From Talpa occidentalis (lineage: Eukaryota > Chordata > Mammalia > Eulipotyphla > Talpidae): DNA of 64,000 nt. Within the stretch, counting starts at the first letter, position 1, and every line of letters starts with the position of its first letter. The notes beneath the pieces were generated by a model. It made no database searches and had not been told where the DNA came from. It saw only the letters and a program-made list of their open reading frames with translations. Positions 1 to 11,470 of this stretch are shown here, piece after piece. The stretch covers positions 57,772,329 through 57,836,328 of the forward strand of contig NW_023601212.1 of assembly GCF_014898055.3 (NCBI RefSeq), in the 5' to 3' direction. Position numbers and translations under genes: made by a program.

Positions 1-845
1 CTCAGCACTTCCCAAGAGAAGACATACAGATGGCCAAAAGGCACATGAAAAGTTGTTCATTATTTCTTATTATTGGGACATACAAATCTAAACAACAATG
101 AGATATTAACTCACACCTGTGAAAATAGTTATTATCCAAAAGATAAGAAACAAGTGTTGGAAGGATATGGAAAGAAGAGAACCCTTGTCCATTGTTGGTG
201 GTAATACAAATTGCTGCAGTCATTATGGAAAGCAGTATAGAGATTCTCAAAAGATATAAAAATAGAAATTGAAATTCCGTAAAATTCAGTCATCCCATTT
301 ATGGGTATTTACCCAATATGAAAACACTAATTCAAACAGATATATGTGTCACCATGTTTATTATATTATTTACAATAACCAAGAGCTGGAAACAATCTAA
401 ATGTCCATCAAGATATGATTGGATAGAGAAAATGTTGTATATAAACACAAAGGAATAGTACTCAGCTATAAAAAGCTGAAATCCTGCCATTTGCAAGAAT
501 ATGGATAGAGAGCTAGATGATACTATGCTTAGTGAAATAAGTCAGAGGGAAAATGACAAACAACATGATTTACTCATTTGTGGTAATAGAAACCAACAAA
601 TTAAAGAAAAAAAAATAAACCTTTAGACTCTAAGACCAGCTAGTGGTTACCAGAAGAGAAGGGGGAAATAAGGTAGGTAAAATAGGTAAAGGGGTCAATT
701 GTATGTGGTGAAGGATGGTACTGAACTATTAGTGGTAAACATAATAAATATATATATATATATATTGATCTATAATAATGTACACCTAAGACCAATATGA
801 TGATATAACCCAATGTTATGGCAATACATTTTTTGAAAAAAGAAC
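1..845 (+). mobile_element. Old LINE-1, 3' end (ORF2 C-terminus and 3' UTR), cut by window start
   Basis: The plus strand matches the end of LINE-1 ORF2 and the 3' UTR in the same order as the better copies at 14.4-15.3 kb and 55.7-56.6 kb: the segment after the two-C region, the GIYP-like step around 300, the 'Y-S-A-I/M-P-F-A' stretch near 450-510 and the 'SEISQ-K' stretch near 530-560. Frames are broken many times, so this is a decayed pseudogene fragment. A short TA run lies at about 747-768 near its end. Its age looks greater than that of the 55.7-kb copy, judged by substitutions. Confidence 0.8.
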
Positions 846-1795
846 ACCTCCCCCAATTGTCTTAGTCACAATTCTCCTTGAGACTAATATATCAAATTTT
901 TTGCTCACTGCTTAAATTTGTTCTTTCTGACATGTCCCTGGAAAAATATACTCCTGTCTCACCATTGTGTGATTGACTTACTAGTCTGGGATTATCCATT
1001 GCCTAGTCTGCACTCCAGTGTGTTTTGTCTCTAGACTGAATGCATTCATTTTGGTTTCTGTCATGCTCCCTGACCATTACCTCTGCCACACCTCAGTATC
1101 TAACTGCACATGCCAGCCCCAACTCTTGCTTATTTCTAAGTAGAAGTCAAAGAATGATTTTAAAATGCCTCTTTGTGTTCTGTGCTCTAGCTTAACAGGC
1201 AGTTGAGTAACTACTCTATGGACTTGTAGAAGTAATTCAAGAGAGGAGACAGTTCTTAAGATGCCTGAAGGAAGCAGAGTGAGTATCAGAGATTGGCATG
1301 TTGAAACACACAATGCAAAGGATGCATGTGTGCCTTGAGATACAGACCCAGAGCTATATTCTCACAATCAGAGCAAACTCCCTCTAGTGGAAACTCCTGG
1401 CTTCATGCCAGGATGGTGAAGGAGACTCATGAAAACAGAGCAGCTAGGTTGGAACTGCCAGGATCCAAGCTTTAGTGGGGAAGAAATGAGCCCACGGCCT
1501 GTGACTGACTCTCCAGGAAAATGGTCCTTTAACCGTTTAAGTCCAAATTGTCTCAATAAGCCAGAAAGGAGATGTAATGCATCAAAAAAAAAGAACTTAG
1601 TTCTTTTTAAAAAAAAACACAAAGAATGATAAATTTTTTAATTTACATTTTTCAAAACAGTAAGCAAAATAGAGTATAATACACTAATAGAAAAAAAGAG
1701 TTCTTCAAAGTCTTCCTCAATGCCAATGCAAATAATCATTATGGTGGAAATATAGTCAATAATTCATTTTCCTAGCCATCATTTATTTGCCCCTA
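846..1795. other. No recognisable feature
   Basis: About 950 bases of AT-rich DNA between an old LINE-1 and a MIR. Short open frames exist on both strands (1,077-1,629), but none shows a known domain, splice context or composition that would support a gene. Confidence 0.5.
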
Positions 1796-1797
1796 AT

Positions 1798-2010
1798 AAT
1801 AATAGATATCACGATATTAAGTCTAAACTATATGGCAGATGCTTCATACATATTTTCTCATGTAAAGCTGTCAGTAATCCTATGAAGTTAGCAAAATGAT
1901 TTCACTTTACAGATAAAAAACTAAAGCTTACAAAGATAAAGTTACTGCCCCAAACCATAAAGCTTCTAAGTTTTGGAGGTAAGTTTTAAATCCAATTTTC
2001 TCTAACCCCA
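1798..2010 (-). repeat. MIR SINE (ancient)
   Basis: Reads as the reverse complement of MIR: a 'tctca...aatcctatgaagt' block near 1,855-1,890, then 'ttacagataaaaaactaaag' at about 1,909-1,928, then a degraded 'agttactgccccaaaccata' near 1,940. This is the usual order of the MIR antisense strand. It is heavily diverged, as expected for a mammal-wide repeat. Confidence 0.5.
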
Positions 2011-2039
2011 AAGCACACATTCGTTCCTCTATTCTTTTT

Positions 2040-2312
2040 TTAAAGGATTTATTTTTTATTTGTTTATGCATGCAAGAACTGGGGTACTGGCCAGAGGTAT
2101 GGGGGGTGAGAGGAATCACCAGAGACAAAGTGGGGAGCAGAACAGGCAGATCGACTGAAGTACACTGCTGAGGGGAGCAGCGGGTGAGAAAGGAGAGGTC
2201 TGCTTTGCCATGTGGGTAGCTCCCTGGCTGGCCGGGGATCGAACTCCTGCTTCACAGGCTGCGGATAGCTTCATAGGTTGCGTCTTAACCCCTTGTGCCA
2301 CCAGGGAGGCCC
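2040..2312 (-). mobile_element. tRNA-derived SINE, type A
   Basis: The reverse complement starts with GGGCCTCCCTGGTGGC, carries box A-like (ggcacaaggggttaag) and box B-like (ggagttcgatcccc) pol III promoter parts, then the shared body ending in 'cttgcatgcataaac' and an A-rich tail. I call type A the form with 'aaggggttaag' in the head and a tail of AAATAAA units followed by TCTTT. I could not fix a target-site duplication here. Confidence 0.85.
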
Positions 2313-2599
2313 AGGAAGAACTACTTCTGACTGCTGTTCCTTTCCCTGTCTGTAAGCAAAGCTGGGTGAGTGTTCTAGTGAACAGCCATTATCAGTGAGG
2401 GTGTGGAGCAGCAAGCTGTTAGGCAAACCCTCATGGTGGGTGCAGATCTAGTGGCACAGCAAGGCCTGGTGATGAAGGCAGGGTTTTCCTGCTCTCCAGA
2501 AGACAGCTAGGTAGTGTACTCCTAAAGCAGCAGCGGTAATGGAGACCCCAGGATTGTGCCACTATGCCATTGACTGAACCACAATGATTTACTCGTTGA

Positions 2600-2845
2600 T
2601 GTCAAACTTGCCTCCAATTGACTTGTGTTGAATTTACTGTGTCTTTTTATTAATCTTCCTACTTTGCTTATGCCATTTCCCCTCACATATACAATTATCA
2701 AAAGTGTAGCTGATATTGAAGACCCATTTTCTATCTTACTTCTTCCATGAAGCTCACACTGATTACTCCAATCTGAAATGAACCCTATGACTGAATTCTA
2801 TGTCATTTGGTTCAGTTCTATAACACACAATAGCAATCATAATAT
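2600..2845 (+). repeat. LINE-2 3' fragment (ancient, low confidence)
   Basis: Contains the order seen at LINE-2 3' ends: a pyrimidine-rich 'ttcttccatgaagc' block, then a stretch like the conserved 'cacattgccctg...tagcac' region. Strong decay makes the family call tentative. Confidence 0.35.
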
Positions 2846-2952
2846 GTCTGCTTTTTTGATATTTACCAGCAATAGAAATCCTACTCTAGATATTTAACTT
2901 AAGAAGATATTTGTATGGGTTTCACATAAGCACTAACAAAAATAATATGATA

Positions 2953-3208
2953 GGGCCTCCCTGGTGGCGCAAGGGGTTAAGCACCACACTATGAAGCAAT
3001 CCGCAGCCTCTGCAGCATGAGTTCGATCCCTGGCTGTGCCCACATGGCACAGCAGACCTTTCCTGCCTCGCAGGCTGCTCTCCTCAGCAGTGTGTTTTGG
3101 TCAGTCTGCCTGTTCTGTTTCCCACTCTGTCTCTGGTAGATCCTCTCACCCCCCGCATCTCTGGCCTGTACCACAGCTCTTGTATGCATAAATAAATAAA
3201 TCTTTTTA
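2953..3208 (+). mobile_element. tRNA-derived SINE, type A, with target-site duplication
   Basis: Full-length head, body and tail: starts gggcctccctggtggcgcaa, has box B at 'gagttcgatccctgg', and ends 'tgcataaataaataaatcttttt'. The flanks repeat 'aaaaataatat' at about 2,938-2,948 and 3,207-3,219, as expected for LINE-1-driven insertion. Confidence 0.9.
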
Positions 3209-3589
3209 AAAATAATATAGTAACAAAAATATATAGTATATTAAGTAATACACTAGCATAGTATACTATGTTAACAGAATAGTGTATTAGAAAAGTTAAT
3301 GGCAATATATGGATAATATAAATTTTCACTAACATGGATCTAGAAAGTTAAAAGTATATAATATTCATGCCAAGAGGAAATTTAAATTATTTAGATGTAG
3401 ATTTATTAAAATAGAAAAATGCTCCCAACATATATTGAATAAAAAAGCAAGCTATACAATAGTTAATATAATTATATTTATTTTAAATAATATACATAGG
3501 TCAAATTAGCTATCTAGAAGGGAATGAAATAGTGGGCTTTGAAGTATTTTTTCTTTGCATCCTTTTATATTAGTCTTTATAATAAATAA

Positions 3590-3755
3590 TAGAGCATTCC
3601 TTATTTCAGTATTACAGAACATTCTTTACTTCACTAGCTGGAGAAAGTTCCCAGAAGACAAGGACTGTGCTTTCTTGTTATGAGATTGACTTAGCCTACT
3701 ATCTTTCATGTTATCAAGGGTTTAATTAATGTTAGTTGAATATATCAATGGTAGA
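3590..3755 (+). repeat. LINE-2 3' end (ancient, low confidence)
   Basis: The order 'aagacaaggactgtgctttc' then '...aattaatgttagttgaata' mirrors the LINE-2 3' terminus (gggcagggactgtgtc ... caataaatgtttgttgaat). It is diverged. The 3,220-3,590 stretch before it is AT-rich and unassigned. Confidence 0.4.
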
Positions 3756-4494
3756 GATGGGCTGTAATTGGAAGATGAGGCAAAGAATACCTTATTCTTC
3801 ACCTCCCCGCAAGTTCACCAGTATTGCCTAGCTGCAGCAAACCCTTTATAATAAAACCACAAGGGTCTGGTCTCAAAGAGCCAAACTTAAAGGAGCAGCA
3901 TTTAGGAGCTGCTGCCTCTGGTAGAGAATAAGACACAAAGAAAAACCAAAGACAAAAAAAAAAATTCTCTTTGACAACTCCTTGTATGTGAATGAAGACA
4001 GCGCAGGTTCCTGCAAAAGCACTGTATAATAACAAACACTGAGAGCCTGGTAGAATGGGCAATGGAATTCCACAGGTATTAGACTGGGTTTAAATGTAGG
4101 AAGGTTTTCCTGGTAGCTGTGAGTTACTGGAGTGTACACAGTGTGTATCATCTAATAGTAAAAACTCATAGGTCATGTAGTATTTTAGTCATTTTTTGGT
4201 TGTGCTTCATTTTTCTTTTCCAAAAACTTTTTTCTATTGCTTTAGAACATTTTAAAAGGTTTTCTTCAAATCCTGTTTTCAAGCACAGCACTCTTTCTAT
4301 ACTGTGTCACACACACAGGCACACGCCCCCCACAGAAGTTGGGTTTTTTTTTTTTGACAATTCATCAAAGTATATTCTCAACTTTCTATTCTGTTGACAT
4401 GGGAAAGGTGAATTAATCCTTTAAAAACACCGGTGACTGAAAGTCCATTACACTTTAACTGTAGAAGGCAGAACGACACACTCATGAATTCAGA
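3756..4494. other. No recognisable feature
   Basis: About 740 bases with no repeat or gene that I recognise. A short CA-rich patch lies at 4,307-4,330 and a T run at 4,346-4,356. Open frames on both strands overlap each other and have no family signature. Confidence 0.5.
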
Positions 4495-6290
4495 AAATAG
4501 CTGGTAAGCACCTGCTAAATCTCAGGTCCCAAGCTGACCAACCCCAGATAGCACTTCTATCCTCCTGGAGTTTGTAGCCCCGATAGGGGGATGACAAGGA
4601 AATGGACAGTCACAGTCAGCCGGTCCCCTGGCAGAGAAAGTAAGAGGTGTGGTGATAACCTACAGACTGATCTGGATTTGAGATGCCAGGGAAGTCTTGC
4701 AGAATTAACATTCATATCAAGGCCTGGCAGATGAAAAGGGGCTAATTTTGGAGCGTAGGGTGACACTGGGGGAAGAAGTGGTCTTTGATACAAAGTTGCC
4801 TGGGCAAGAGAGGAAGTTCATAGGATTTGGGATTTGATGTTGAAGAAGATAACAGAATCTGGAACTAGAAAGTTTTACAAGCTATGCTAAGAAGTTCAGA
4901 GTTCTTCAAAGCAAGGACAGAAATTATTATTATTATTTACCTTTGAGGAAGACTGGCTTTCAGAAAATGTGGAGAATGATTGCAAGGTGTATGAAATTGA
5001 AGCTGTGGCTGGATTTGAAAGACATTTAGTTATAGCATCAATAGAAACTGATGATTAATTGGACTTGTGGAGTGAGGAAGAGCAAGAGTCCAAAATGATC
5101 CCTGAGTTTTTTTTGTTTCTTTTTTAAGATTTATTTATTTATGCATACAAGAACTGGGGTACAGGCCAGAGGTGCCTGGGGTGAGAGGATTCACCAGAGA
5201 CAGAGTGGGGAACAGAACAGGCAGAGTGACTGAAATACACTGCTGAGGGGAGCAGCAGGCTAGTCAGGAGAGGTCTGCTGCACCATGTGGGTCACCTCCC
5301 TGGCCAGGGATTGAACTCATGCTGCAGTAACTGTGGATAGCTTCATAGTGCTGTGTCTTAACCCCTTCCGCCACCATGGAGGCCCCTGATCCCTGAGTTT
5401 TTAAAGTGAGTAAGAGGGTAGCCCAATTCACTGAAGAGGGAAATAGGAATAGGAAGAAAGGGCAGTTAAAACTCATCTGTGATAATCAAATTAGAGATTG
5501 TTATTAGACAGGTGTGTTTATGGTTCCCATGATCTGAGAAGTATATAAATTTGGAAAGCACTAACACAGAGATGATAATGGAAAATATGGAATGAATAAG
5601 GTGTTTCTTTACTGATTTCATATTAGGTCTACTCAATACAACATGTGGTTAGGGAAAGAGAGAGAAAAAAAAGAGAAAGGCAGGGAGAGGATCTTTTAAA
5701 AAATATATCCAGAATTATGCAATCTGAAAATCTGGAGAGAGACAATGTTAATTTGCTTTGTTTAAAAATATAAATGTTTACTTTTGAATTACATGTTATG
5801 GGACAGTGAAGGATTGATATTTTCTGAGTGTCTCAAAAGTCTCAATCTGGCCCAGGAAAAAAGTATAGAGAGTGAGAAGAGAAGGCATAAGATCAAATTC
5901 AGAGGAATAGTAACTTTAAGGAATAGTCAGAGGAAAAGAAACTGGCAGAGAAGACTGAAAAGCAGTGATGAAAAGGTAGGAAGAAATCCAGGAGAGTCAG
6001 CATCTCCAAAGCCAAGGGAGAAGATCAATCCAAATGTTCCTGGCGACTGCAGTGAGAGAAGGAAAGTCTCCATAAGAAGCAGAAACACAATTAGTAGTTT
6101 TGACAACAGCAATTTCTGAAAAGCAGTAGAGGCAAAAACCAGACTGCAGTGGTGTGGGAGCAAGTGGGTCTTAGGGAACAGAAGGTAATGGACAAAGGCA
6201 AGAATCTCAACCAAATAAAGGAAAAGGGTGAGGATATAGAGGAAAATGGAAAGTTTTTATGATAGAAGATGTAAGCATGATTAAATTACT
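4495..6290 (-). repeat. Long LINE-2 copy, interrupted by a SINE
   Basis: On the plus strand the order is the reverse complement of LINE-2: 'ctcctggagtttgtagcccc...' (4,560), the 'ggcaagagaggaagttcat' block (4,803), the 'ggaagactggctttcagaaaatgtg' region (4,950), the 'atccctgagttttt' step (5,096), the 'gtatataaatttgg' step (5,542) and the 'agtgagaagagaaggcat' step (5,870). The SINE at 5,112-5,386 splits it. The open frame at 5,784-6,119 lies inside this repeat and is probably not a gene. Confidence 0.5.
5112..5386 (-). mobile_element. tRNA-derived SINE, type A, with 16-bp target-site duplication
   Basis: The reverse complement has the standard head and body, with tail AAATAAATAAATCTTAAAAA read from the left side. 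It is flanked by a perfect direct repeat, tgatccctgagttttt, at 5,096-5,111 and 5,387-5,402. It interrupts a LINE-2 copy that continues on both sides. Confidence 0.93.
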
Positions 6291-7184
6291 TTAACAGAAA
6301 GACACCCATGAGGAGAGAAAAAATGAGGAGCTAAGGAGCTAACAGCTCAGTGCTCACACCTTTCATTGAAGACGTCCCCTGAGCCAAATAAGAGTTGTCT
6401 CATAGGGGGTGTTGCTTACTTCCTCTCAGGGGCAGCTCACCAACAGTAATGCACTGATAGAAAGGTACAAAATGCCAGCAGCTTTGCCCCAAGAGGGAAC
6501 CAAATTCATGGTGTAATTCATACCCCCCTGAGAGCAGACTGAGAGCAGATTCTAGCTGAGACAGCATGTCTGCTCAGCCCCTTGCCCTGCCTTAGCCTGT
6601 CCTGCTCGGCCCTTCTGCTAAAAGAAACTCTCAGAAACCACAAATACCAAAATTCCTGTCTCAGGCACCATTTCTTTGGAATCTCAATGAAGACAGAGGA
6701 ACACAAGCTCATGCAATAGAAGGGGCGGAGGGTAAGAAGGAAAGAATGCAAATGGTTTTTGAGGGTTGATGACATTCCATTGAGGGAATGTTCCTCTAGT
6801 TTATGTTGCTTTCTTATTAAAGTAGAATGAAGGCATCCCCCCAGAGTGGAGAGTGAATTGATGAGTACAGAAATTTGAGAAGACTTAATCAGTGTGAAAT
6901 ATTCATGGTGGAAGAATAGGGAACAAGAACCACATTCATGGGAAGTGCAGGAGGATTAGTTAGATGGGTTCACCTTATCCCAACTCCCTCTTGGAAGTAA
7001 CTGAGATGGAAAAAGAAAAAGCCCTGTTGTTACCAATGATTTTAATGTAGGTAAGTCTTTCCTATGTGTTGAATTAATAAATATTACAAAATACTGCATT
7101 CTATTAATTAAAAGCTGGATACAAAGATGTTCTGCTTTCATGCTTAATATTCTTGATAAAACTGTCTTCTGCAAGGTCAATAAA
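6291..7184. other. No recognisable feature
   Basis: About 900 bases of single-copy-looking DNA. I see no repeat family and no credible exon. Minus-strand open frames at 6,518-6,775 and 6,956-7,180 have no family features. Confidence 0.5.
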
Positions 7185-7235
7185 TTTCTAGTTGTTTTAT
7201 TTACCCAATAATTTTCTAGTTGTTTTATTTACCCA
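7185..7235 (+). repeat. Perfect 23-bp direct repeat, 5-bp spacer
   Basis: The 23-base unit beginning tttctagttgttttattt occurs at 7,185-7,207 and again at 7,213-7,235 with no mismatch, separated by ataat. Lack of divergence suggests a recent local duplication. Confidence 0.9.
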
Positions 7236-7277
7236 ACGGACATTTTTTTATTCTTACCTTTTGAGCATTCTGAGACA

Positions 7278-7555
7278 TTTGACAGTGTTTGTTCAATAAA
7301 TGGTGCTGAGAAAACTGGGTCGCTACATGCAAAAGAATGAAGCTTGACTACTACCTCACACCATGCACAAAAACCAACTCAAAATGGATTAAAGAACTAG
7401 ACATTAGACCTGAAACCATAAAATACATAGAAGGAAATACAGGTGAAACACTACATGACATGCATCTCAGCCAAATCTTTAAAGACTCATCACCCAAAGC
7501 AGTGATAGCGAAGGCAAAGATAAACAGCTGGGACTACATCAAATTAAAGAGTTGA
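7278..7555 (+). pseudogene. Orphan LINE-1 ORF2 internal segment
   Basis: A short piece of LINE-1 ORF2 (after the reverse transcriptase domain), with an open frame from 7,337 to 7,555. The readable peptide has KLDYYLTPCTK, then [18 protein letters not shown], then DYIKLKS. The same segment occurs inverted at 14,098-14,342 and, older, at 48,210-48,535. It has neither the LINE-1 3' UTR nor a poly(A) tail, so it is not a standard 5'-truncated insertion. Its right edge lies within a few bases of the right edge of the inverted piece at 14.1 kb. Confidence 0.85.
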
Positions 7556-7879
7556 GCACTTTCTTAACCAAACTTCCTTCTGAACTGGGTCAGTAAGTCA
7601 ACACTCTCCCAGGTTATTTCCCACCATGACAGAAACTCTTCCATATACTCTCTCACAAAAGCCCTTCTTTCTTTCCTTCTCTTTTAAGCTCTGCTTTCTC
7701 AGGCCCATTTTCTTTTGCCTTCTTCCTTACCCCTCTATACCCTCCTAGTGTGAGCCCTCACTCCGATAGCTTCTTCTGCAGTGATGTCATTAAAACATGT
7801 ATGTCTGAAGAGCTGTCAACCTTTTCTCCTAAATCACACACAGAATTATATACCAGTGTTACCATAATTTTTTTAAAAA

Positions 7880-8835
7880 AGTGTATCTTCAGCTTAAATT
7901 ACCTCCTGAGTTCCAGGTAAGTTTATCTAACATTTGAATGCATATCATCCTCTAGATGTCCCTCAGAAATCTCACATTCAGTAAATCTATAACTCAACAC
8001 ATCCTCCACTTTAATGTTTACTTCTTGCAGCCTCATCATTACTCTGTATCCAACCAAGAACACTAAGAGTGAATTATTCTAAACTCCTCTCTCTATCTCA
8101 ATTCCATATCCAATTAGTCACTGAGTGATAAATTCTCTATTCCAATATTTCTAAAATCTTTCCCTTCTATAGTCACTTTGTCACTGCTTCAAGCCATCAT
8201 ACTTTTTCTCACAGTTTATTAAGAAAAATCTTTATTAGCTATTGCTATCTCCAATCTTCTATCTTCTTCCATTTTCCCTATGGAAATATAAGCAATTCCC
8301 CTGTTTAAAGTGCTCTCCAGGTGTCCCAATGTATTTGGGACAAAATCCAGATGCCTTAATAAATTTACAAAGTCCTTTATGATCTGGTCCTTTGGTGCCT
8401 GACTAGTTTACTCTTTGGCCGTTATTTCTCATACACCTTTTTTCCAAATCCCCAAAGTACTCATAGCTCTGCACCTGTGTTATATTCCTTTTCTCATTCT
8501 ATGAAATTGCACAAATAATTCTTCTGCCTTGGATGTTATTTCCCCATTCTGCCTAGAATGGACTTTTCTGCTAGCAATTATCCATTATTAAAAACTGGTA
8601 CAGATATCATTTTTTTCAAGGTAGGCATTTGCATATTACATATATTATTTATTTATATTTTATATCATTGTTCATTTTTGGACAATGTTTGCTTTCTCCT
8701 CTCAGGTGTAGTCCTCACAGAATTCCCACCACCAATTCGCCCTTCTGGTATAGGTATCATTTCTTTCAGGGAGGTTCCCCCCAACACTGAGTTCAGATTT
8801 CATTCTCAGTTTCTATTTTCTTAACACATTTGATG
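7880..8835 (+). repeat. LINE-2 copy, interrupted by a LINE-1 3' fragment
   Basis: The order follows the LINE-2 3' part: 'ctctagatgtccctcagaaatctc' (7,951), 'ttctataactcaacac' region (7,990), the 'ttaaagtgctctccaggtg' block (8,305), 'gacaaaatccagatgcctta' (8,339), 'aaagtcctttatgatctggtcc' (8,369), 'tctgccttggatgtt' (8,522) and 'tttcagggaggttcccc' (8,764). A LINE-1 3' fragment splits it at 8,611-8,744. Confidence 0.55.
8611..8744 (-). mobile_element. LINE-1 3' UTR fragment with target-site duplication
   Basis: The plus strand has 'ggacaatgtttgctttctcctctcaggtgtag', the antisense of the LINE-1 3' UTR also seen at 23.4-23.9 kb and 21.5 kb. It is flanked by diverged direct repeats, ctggtacagatatcat at 8,595-8,610 and ctggtataggtatcat at 8,745-8,760, so it is a short 5'-truncated insertion into the LINE-2. 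Confidence 0.7.
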
Positions 8836-9890
8836 TCCTTTCAGCACAGAATGTATTGCATTATGCTGGTGACTGTTAAAAAGCTGAAATTTGAACTGAG
8901 ATCTGTTATTTCAGAGTCTTTTGTCTAACTATAGTGAATATTTCCTCTAATGTTAGACTAAATATTTCTTAATATTGGGTCTCCAAAAGAAATTGAACTC
9001 CACTGTAGGATATACACATTGTCACTCCTTAACAAGTCATTTCTATATCCATATTTACCTCTTTTTGATGAAAACAATTAAGTGCAAATGACACCTAGAT
9101 AATAAGAAGGCATTCCAGGATAGTCTTACTGGTTATAAGCTGATATATCACAGGAAAATCCAAATCCACCAAAGTGTCCTGGTGTATGTGATGGTACTCA
9201 TAGCTTCCCCAGAATTTGTGTCAACCTGCAGCTGAGGCTCACTTGTCTTCATGCCTCAAGGGGCAGAGCGTTCCTAATTCTAACCTCTACCTGAGAAATT
9301 TTTATAAGCCCATGGACTCCATATGGATAAGTACATGTGCATCCTGATGAAAAGGATTTCATAGGAAAAATTTGGTCTGCTTTTTCCATTATTATTTGCA
9401 AACTTTGATTCCAGATTTCCCAGACCATTCCTGTCCATTTGAAAGGTGCACATGTCAGAGGTCCCTCCTTATGCTGTCTCCTCCACTCCTGCCTCCTCTT
9501 GGGTTGTCCTGCACCCTTTCTTATTCCCAGAGAGTTGGGTCCTAAAAGGAACAACCTTTCAGCCACTCTATTTACTTCCTTTTCCAGAAGGACAAGACCC
9601 ACTTTCTATCTAGATAGTATATTTCCTCTCTCAGTGCCTCCTTCTCCTGCCCCTGACATTAATGTTTTGAAACCATATGAGGATCATTTATTGGCTACGT
9701 GATCACATTCAGACTATGGCCGAGAAATGACTCACACTCCTGTGGTCTCCCTGTGTTTACCATCAATATTCTACTCCAGCTGGTTTTCCCTTTCCCAGAA
9801 AACCTAGAGCTAAGTGCTTTCTCTATTTTTCTCCTTCCACGCTTTTTACTATCCATGTCCTCTGAAAGGGGTGCGTGTGTGTATACTTTA
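8836..9890. other. No recognisable feature
   Basis: About 1.05 kb without an assigned repeat. A minus frame at 9,249-9,602 (117 codons) and plus frames at 9,439-9,935 overlap one another. None resembles a known protein to me. Confidence 0.45.
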
Positions 9891-9891
9891 G

Positions 9892-10095
9892 ACCAGGGGT
9901 CTGCATCTATGGACTGTAAGCCAAACTCAACCTAGTGTTGCATGGCTTGTGAGATAAGAATGTTTTCATGTTTTTAAAGAGTTAGAAGAAGAAAAAAACG
10001 GATGAGGAAGAAAAGAGAAGAAAGCAAGAGACACCATAAGGGATGTAAAACTTAAAATATTTACTATCTAGCCATTTACAGAGTCAACTCTGATA
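9892..10095 (-). mobile_element. hAT-type MITE (copy 1), partly degraded
   Basis: The left end 'accaggggtctgcatctatgg' and the right part 'aaaatatttactatctagcc' at about 10,050-10,070 match the two ends of the element that is better preserved at 37,874 and 61,690. The middle is replaced or expanded by purine-rich sequence (9,985-10,035). These are non-autonomous DNA transposon relics. Confidence 0.6.
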
Positions 10096-10129
10096 TCATA
10101 TTAAGGTATATTTAGGAATCTTGAGTCTG

Positions 10130-10300
10130 AATTCAGACAGACAAGGATTTACAGTTCAACTATGGAAACTTGGAACTGAAACTCTCTCAGCTTCCATGTT
10201 CTCATCTGAAGCATAACCTATTAACTAACTCTAATGTCTAATGTGAAGGCAAATGGCATGATATATAAAACACTTATCATAGTATCTATTTATAAGAAGG
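10130..10300 (+). repeat. MIR SINE (ancient)
   Basis: The order matches MIR sense: a 'gaaactctctcagcttccatgttctcatctga' block at 10,177-10,208, equivalent to the MIR 'cctcagtttcctcatctg' core, followed by 'atgatatataaaacactta' near 10,258. Confidence 0.5.
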
Positions 10301-10539
10301 GCAGTTATTTTTGATTTTTAATTTTGGATTCAGTGTGTTCTGATATACTTCATTTATAGTAAACATTTGATAAGTACTGAAGTCATTAAAGTGAGCAAAC
10401 CATTAATAAATTGCAAAACCACTTATAATAATGTATTTGTAATAGCACTGTTATGCTACGTAACAGTCCTTTTTGTATTAGTATTTTTCACAACTGAAGA
10501 ATAACTTTTGCTTTGACGAACTGTTGACAATGTTTTATT

Positions 10540-10745
10540 AAACTTTTTTATTTTCTTACATTGCTGTTTATATTTGTATAATATTTGATTTCCCCACTCA
10601 TGTGTAGTCCCCACAAATCTCCCACCACCACAGCACCTGTGAACCTTCACCACAGTCCCTTGTGCTCTTCCCTCTCCTATTTCAACCTATCTTCTTCCCC
10701 CTCCCCCTCCCCCTCCCCTGCAGTATGCCTCACATCTATAGTTTG
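10540..10745 (-). mobile_element. LINE-1 3' UTR fragment
   Basis: Antisense of the LINE-1 3' UTR: 'ccacaaatctcccaccacca', then 'gtcccttgtgctcttccctc', then a CCCCCT repeat at about 10,697-10,720 that is the complement of the G-rich tract of the LINE-1 3' UTR, then 'ctgcagtatgcctc'. It matches the older 3' UTR type at 49,400-49,560. Confidence 0.7.
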
Positions 10746-11085
10746 CCTGCAAGTTTTCTTCTCTCTCTCTCTCCCCCTCCCTTGTTTGGTTTCCCTATAT
10801 TCAAAATATCAGATGATATACTTTTTATGCTCACATAGGAAATGCTTATTATGAAGACTCAATGAATTTTTACACCAATAGGTGACCAAATTTCTTAACA
10901 ATCCTGTGATTCGATCTCTTGACTCTCAAAAACAAGGGAATGACTTAGCCATGGTTCTGCAAAGACTAAAGGTGAGTAAGACAAATGCTTCTATATATAG
11001 GTCAAAAATGTCTTCATGGGAGAAGCCCTTAGAGCTGTATTTTCTGTTTCTTTTTCATTGTTGGCAGAAATCTGAGAATAACCCT
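10746..11085. other. No recognisable feature
   Basis: About 340 bases with a pyrimidine-rich patch at 10,758-10,785. The open frame at 10,882-11,250 spans into LINE-2 DNA and is unlikely to be coding. Confidence 0.4.
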
Positions 11086-11470
11086 TTCTGTTTCCCTGTT
11101 CATTCTTCTAACATCCAATCAATCACTGAGATTTATCTACCTTATCTATCGTTATTTTTCAATTCCCTCCCCTATACTCTATCTCTGCCATGTACCCTCA
11201 TTATCTCTTGCCCAGACTATAAAGATATTACTCTGTCTTCATGTCTATAGTTTCACTTTCCCCAAACTGTTACGCACATAACTGCTGAAACCAACCACCT
11301 AATTTATGAATCTGATCAATCCAGGACCTTGCTTACAACTACCTCATCTCTTGTCACTATCTGGCTCACACTTTATGTTCCAACAACTTCAAACTGCTTA
11401 CAGTTCCCCACCCATACCCAACTAAGCTATTTAATGTCTGTCCTTTTGCCTGTGTTATTCCTTCCATCTA
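11086..11470 (+). repeat. LINE-2 fragment
   Basis: Pyrimidine-rich sense strand with the LINE-2 order 'attatctcttgcccagactataaa' (11,200), 'accttgcttacaactacctcatctc' (11,328) and 'gtccttttgcctgtgttattcc' (11,439). The last block is the equivalent of the LINE-2 'cctttgcacatgctgttcc' step. Confidence 0.5.

Noticed and set aside
5784..6119. A 111-codon open frame as a possible Lys/Arg-rich protein
   Set aside because: The sequence follows LINE-2 antisense order and continues the repeat before and after it. There is no independent coding sign.
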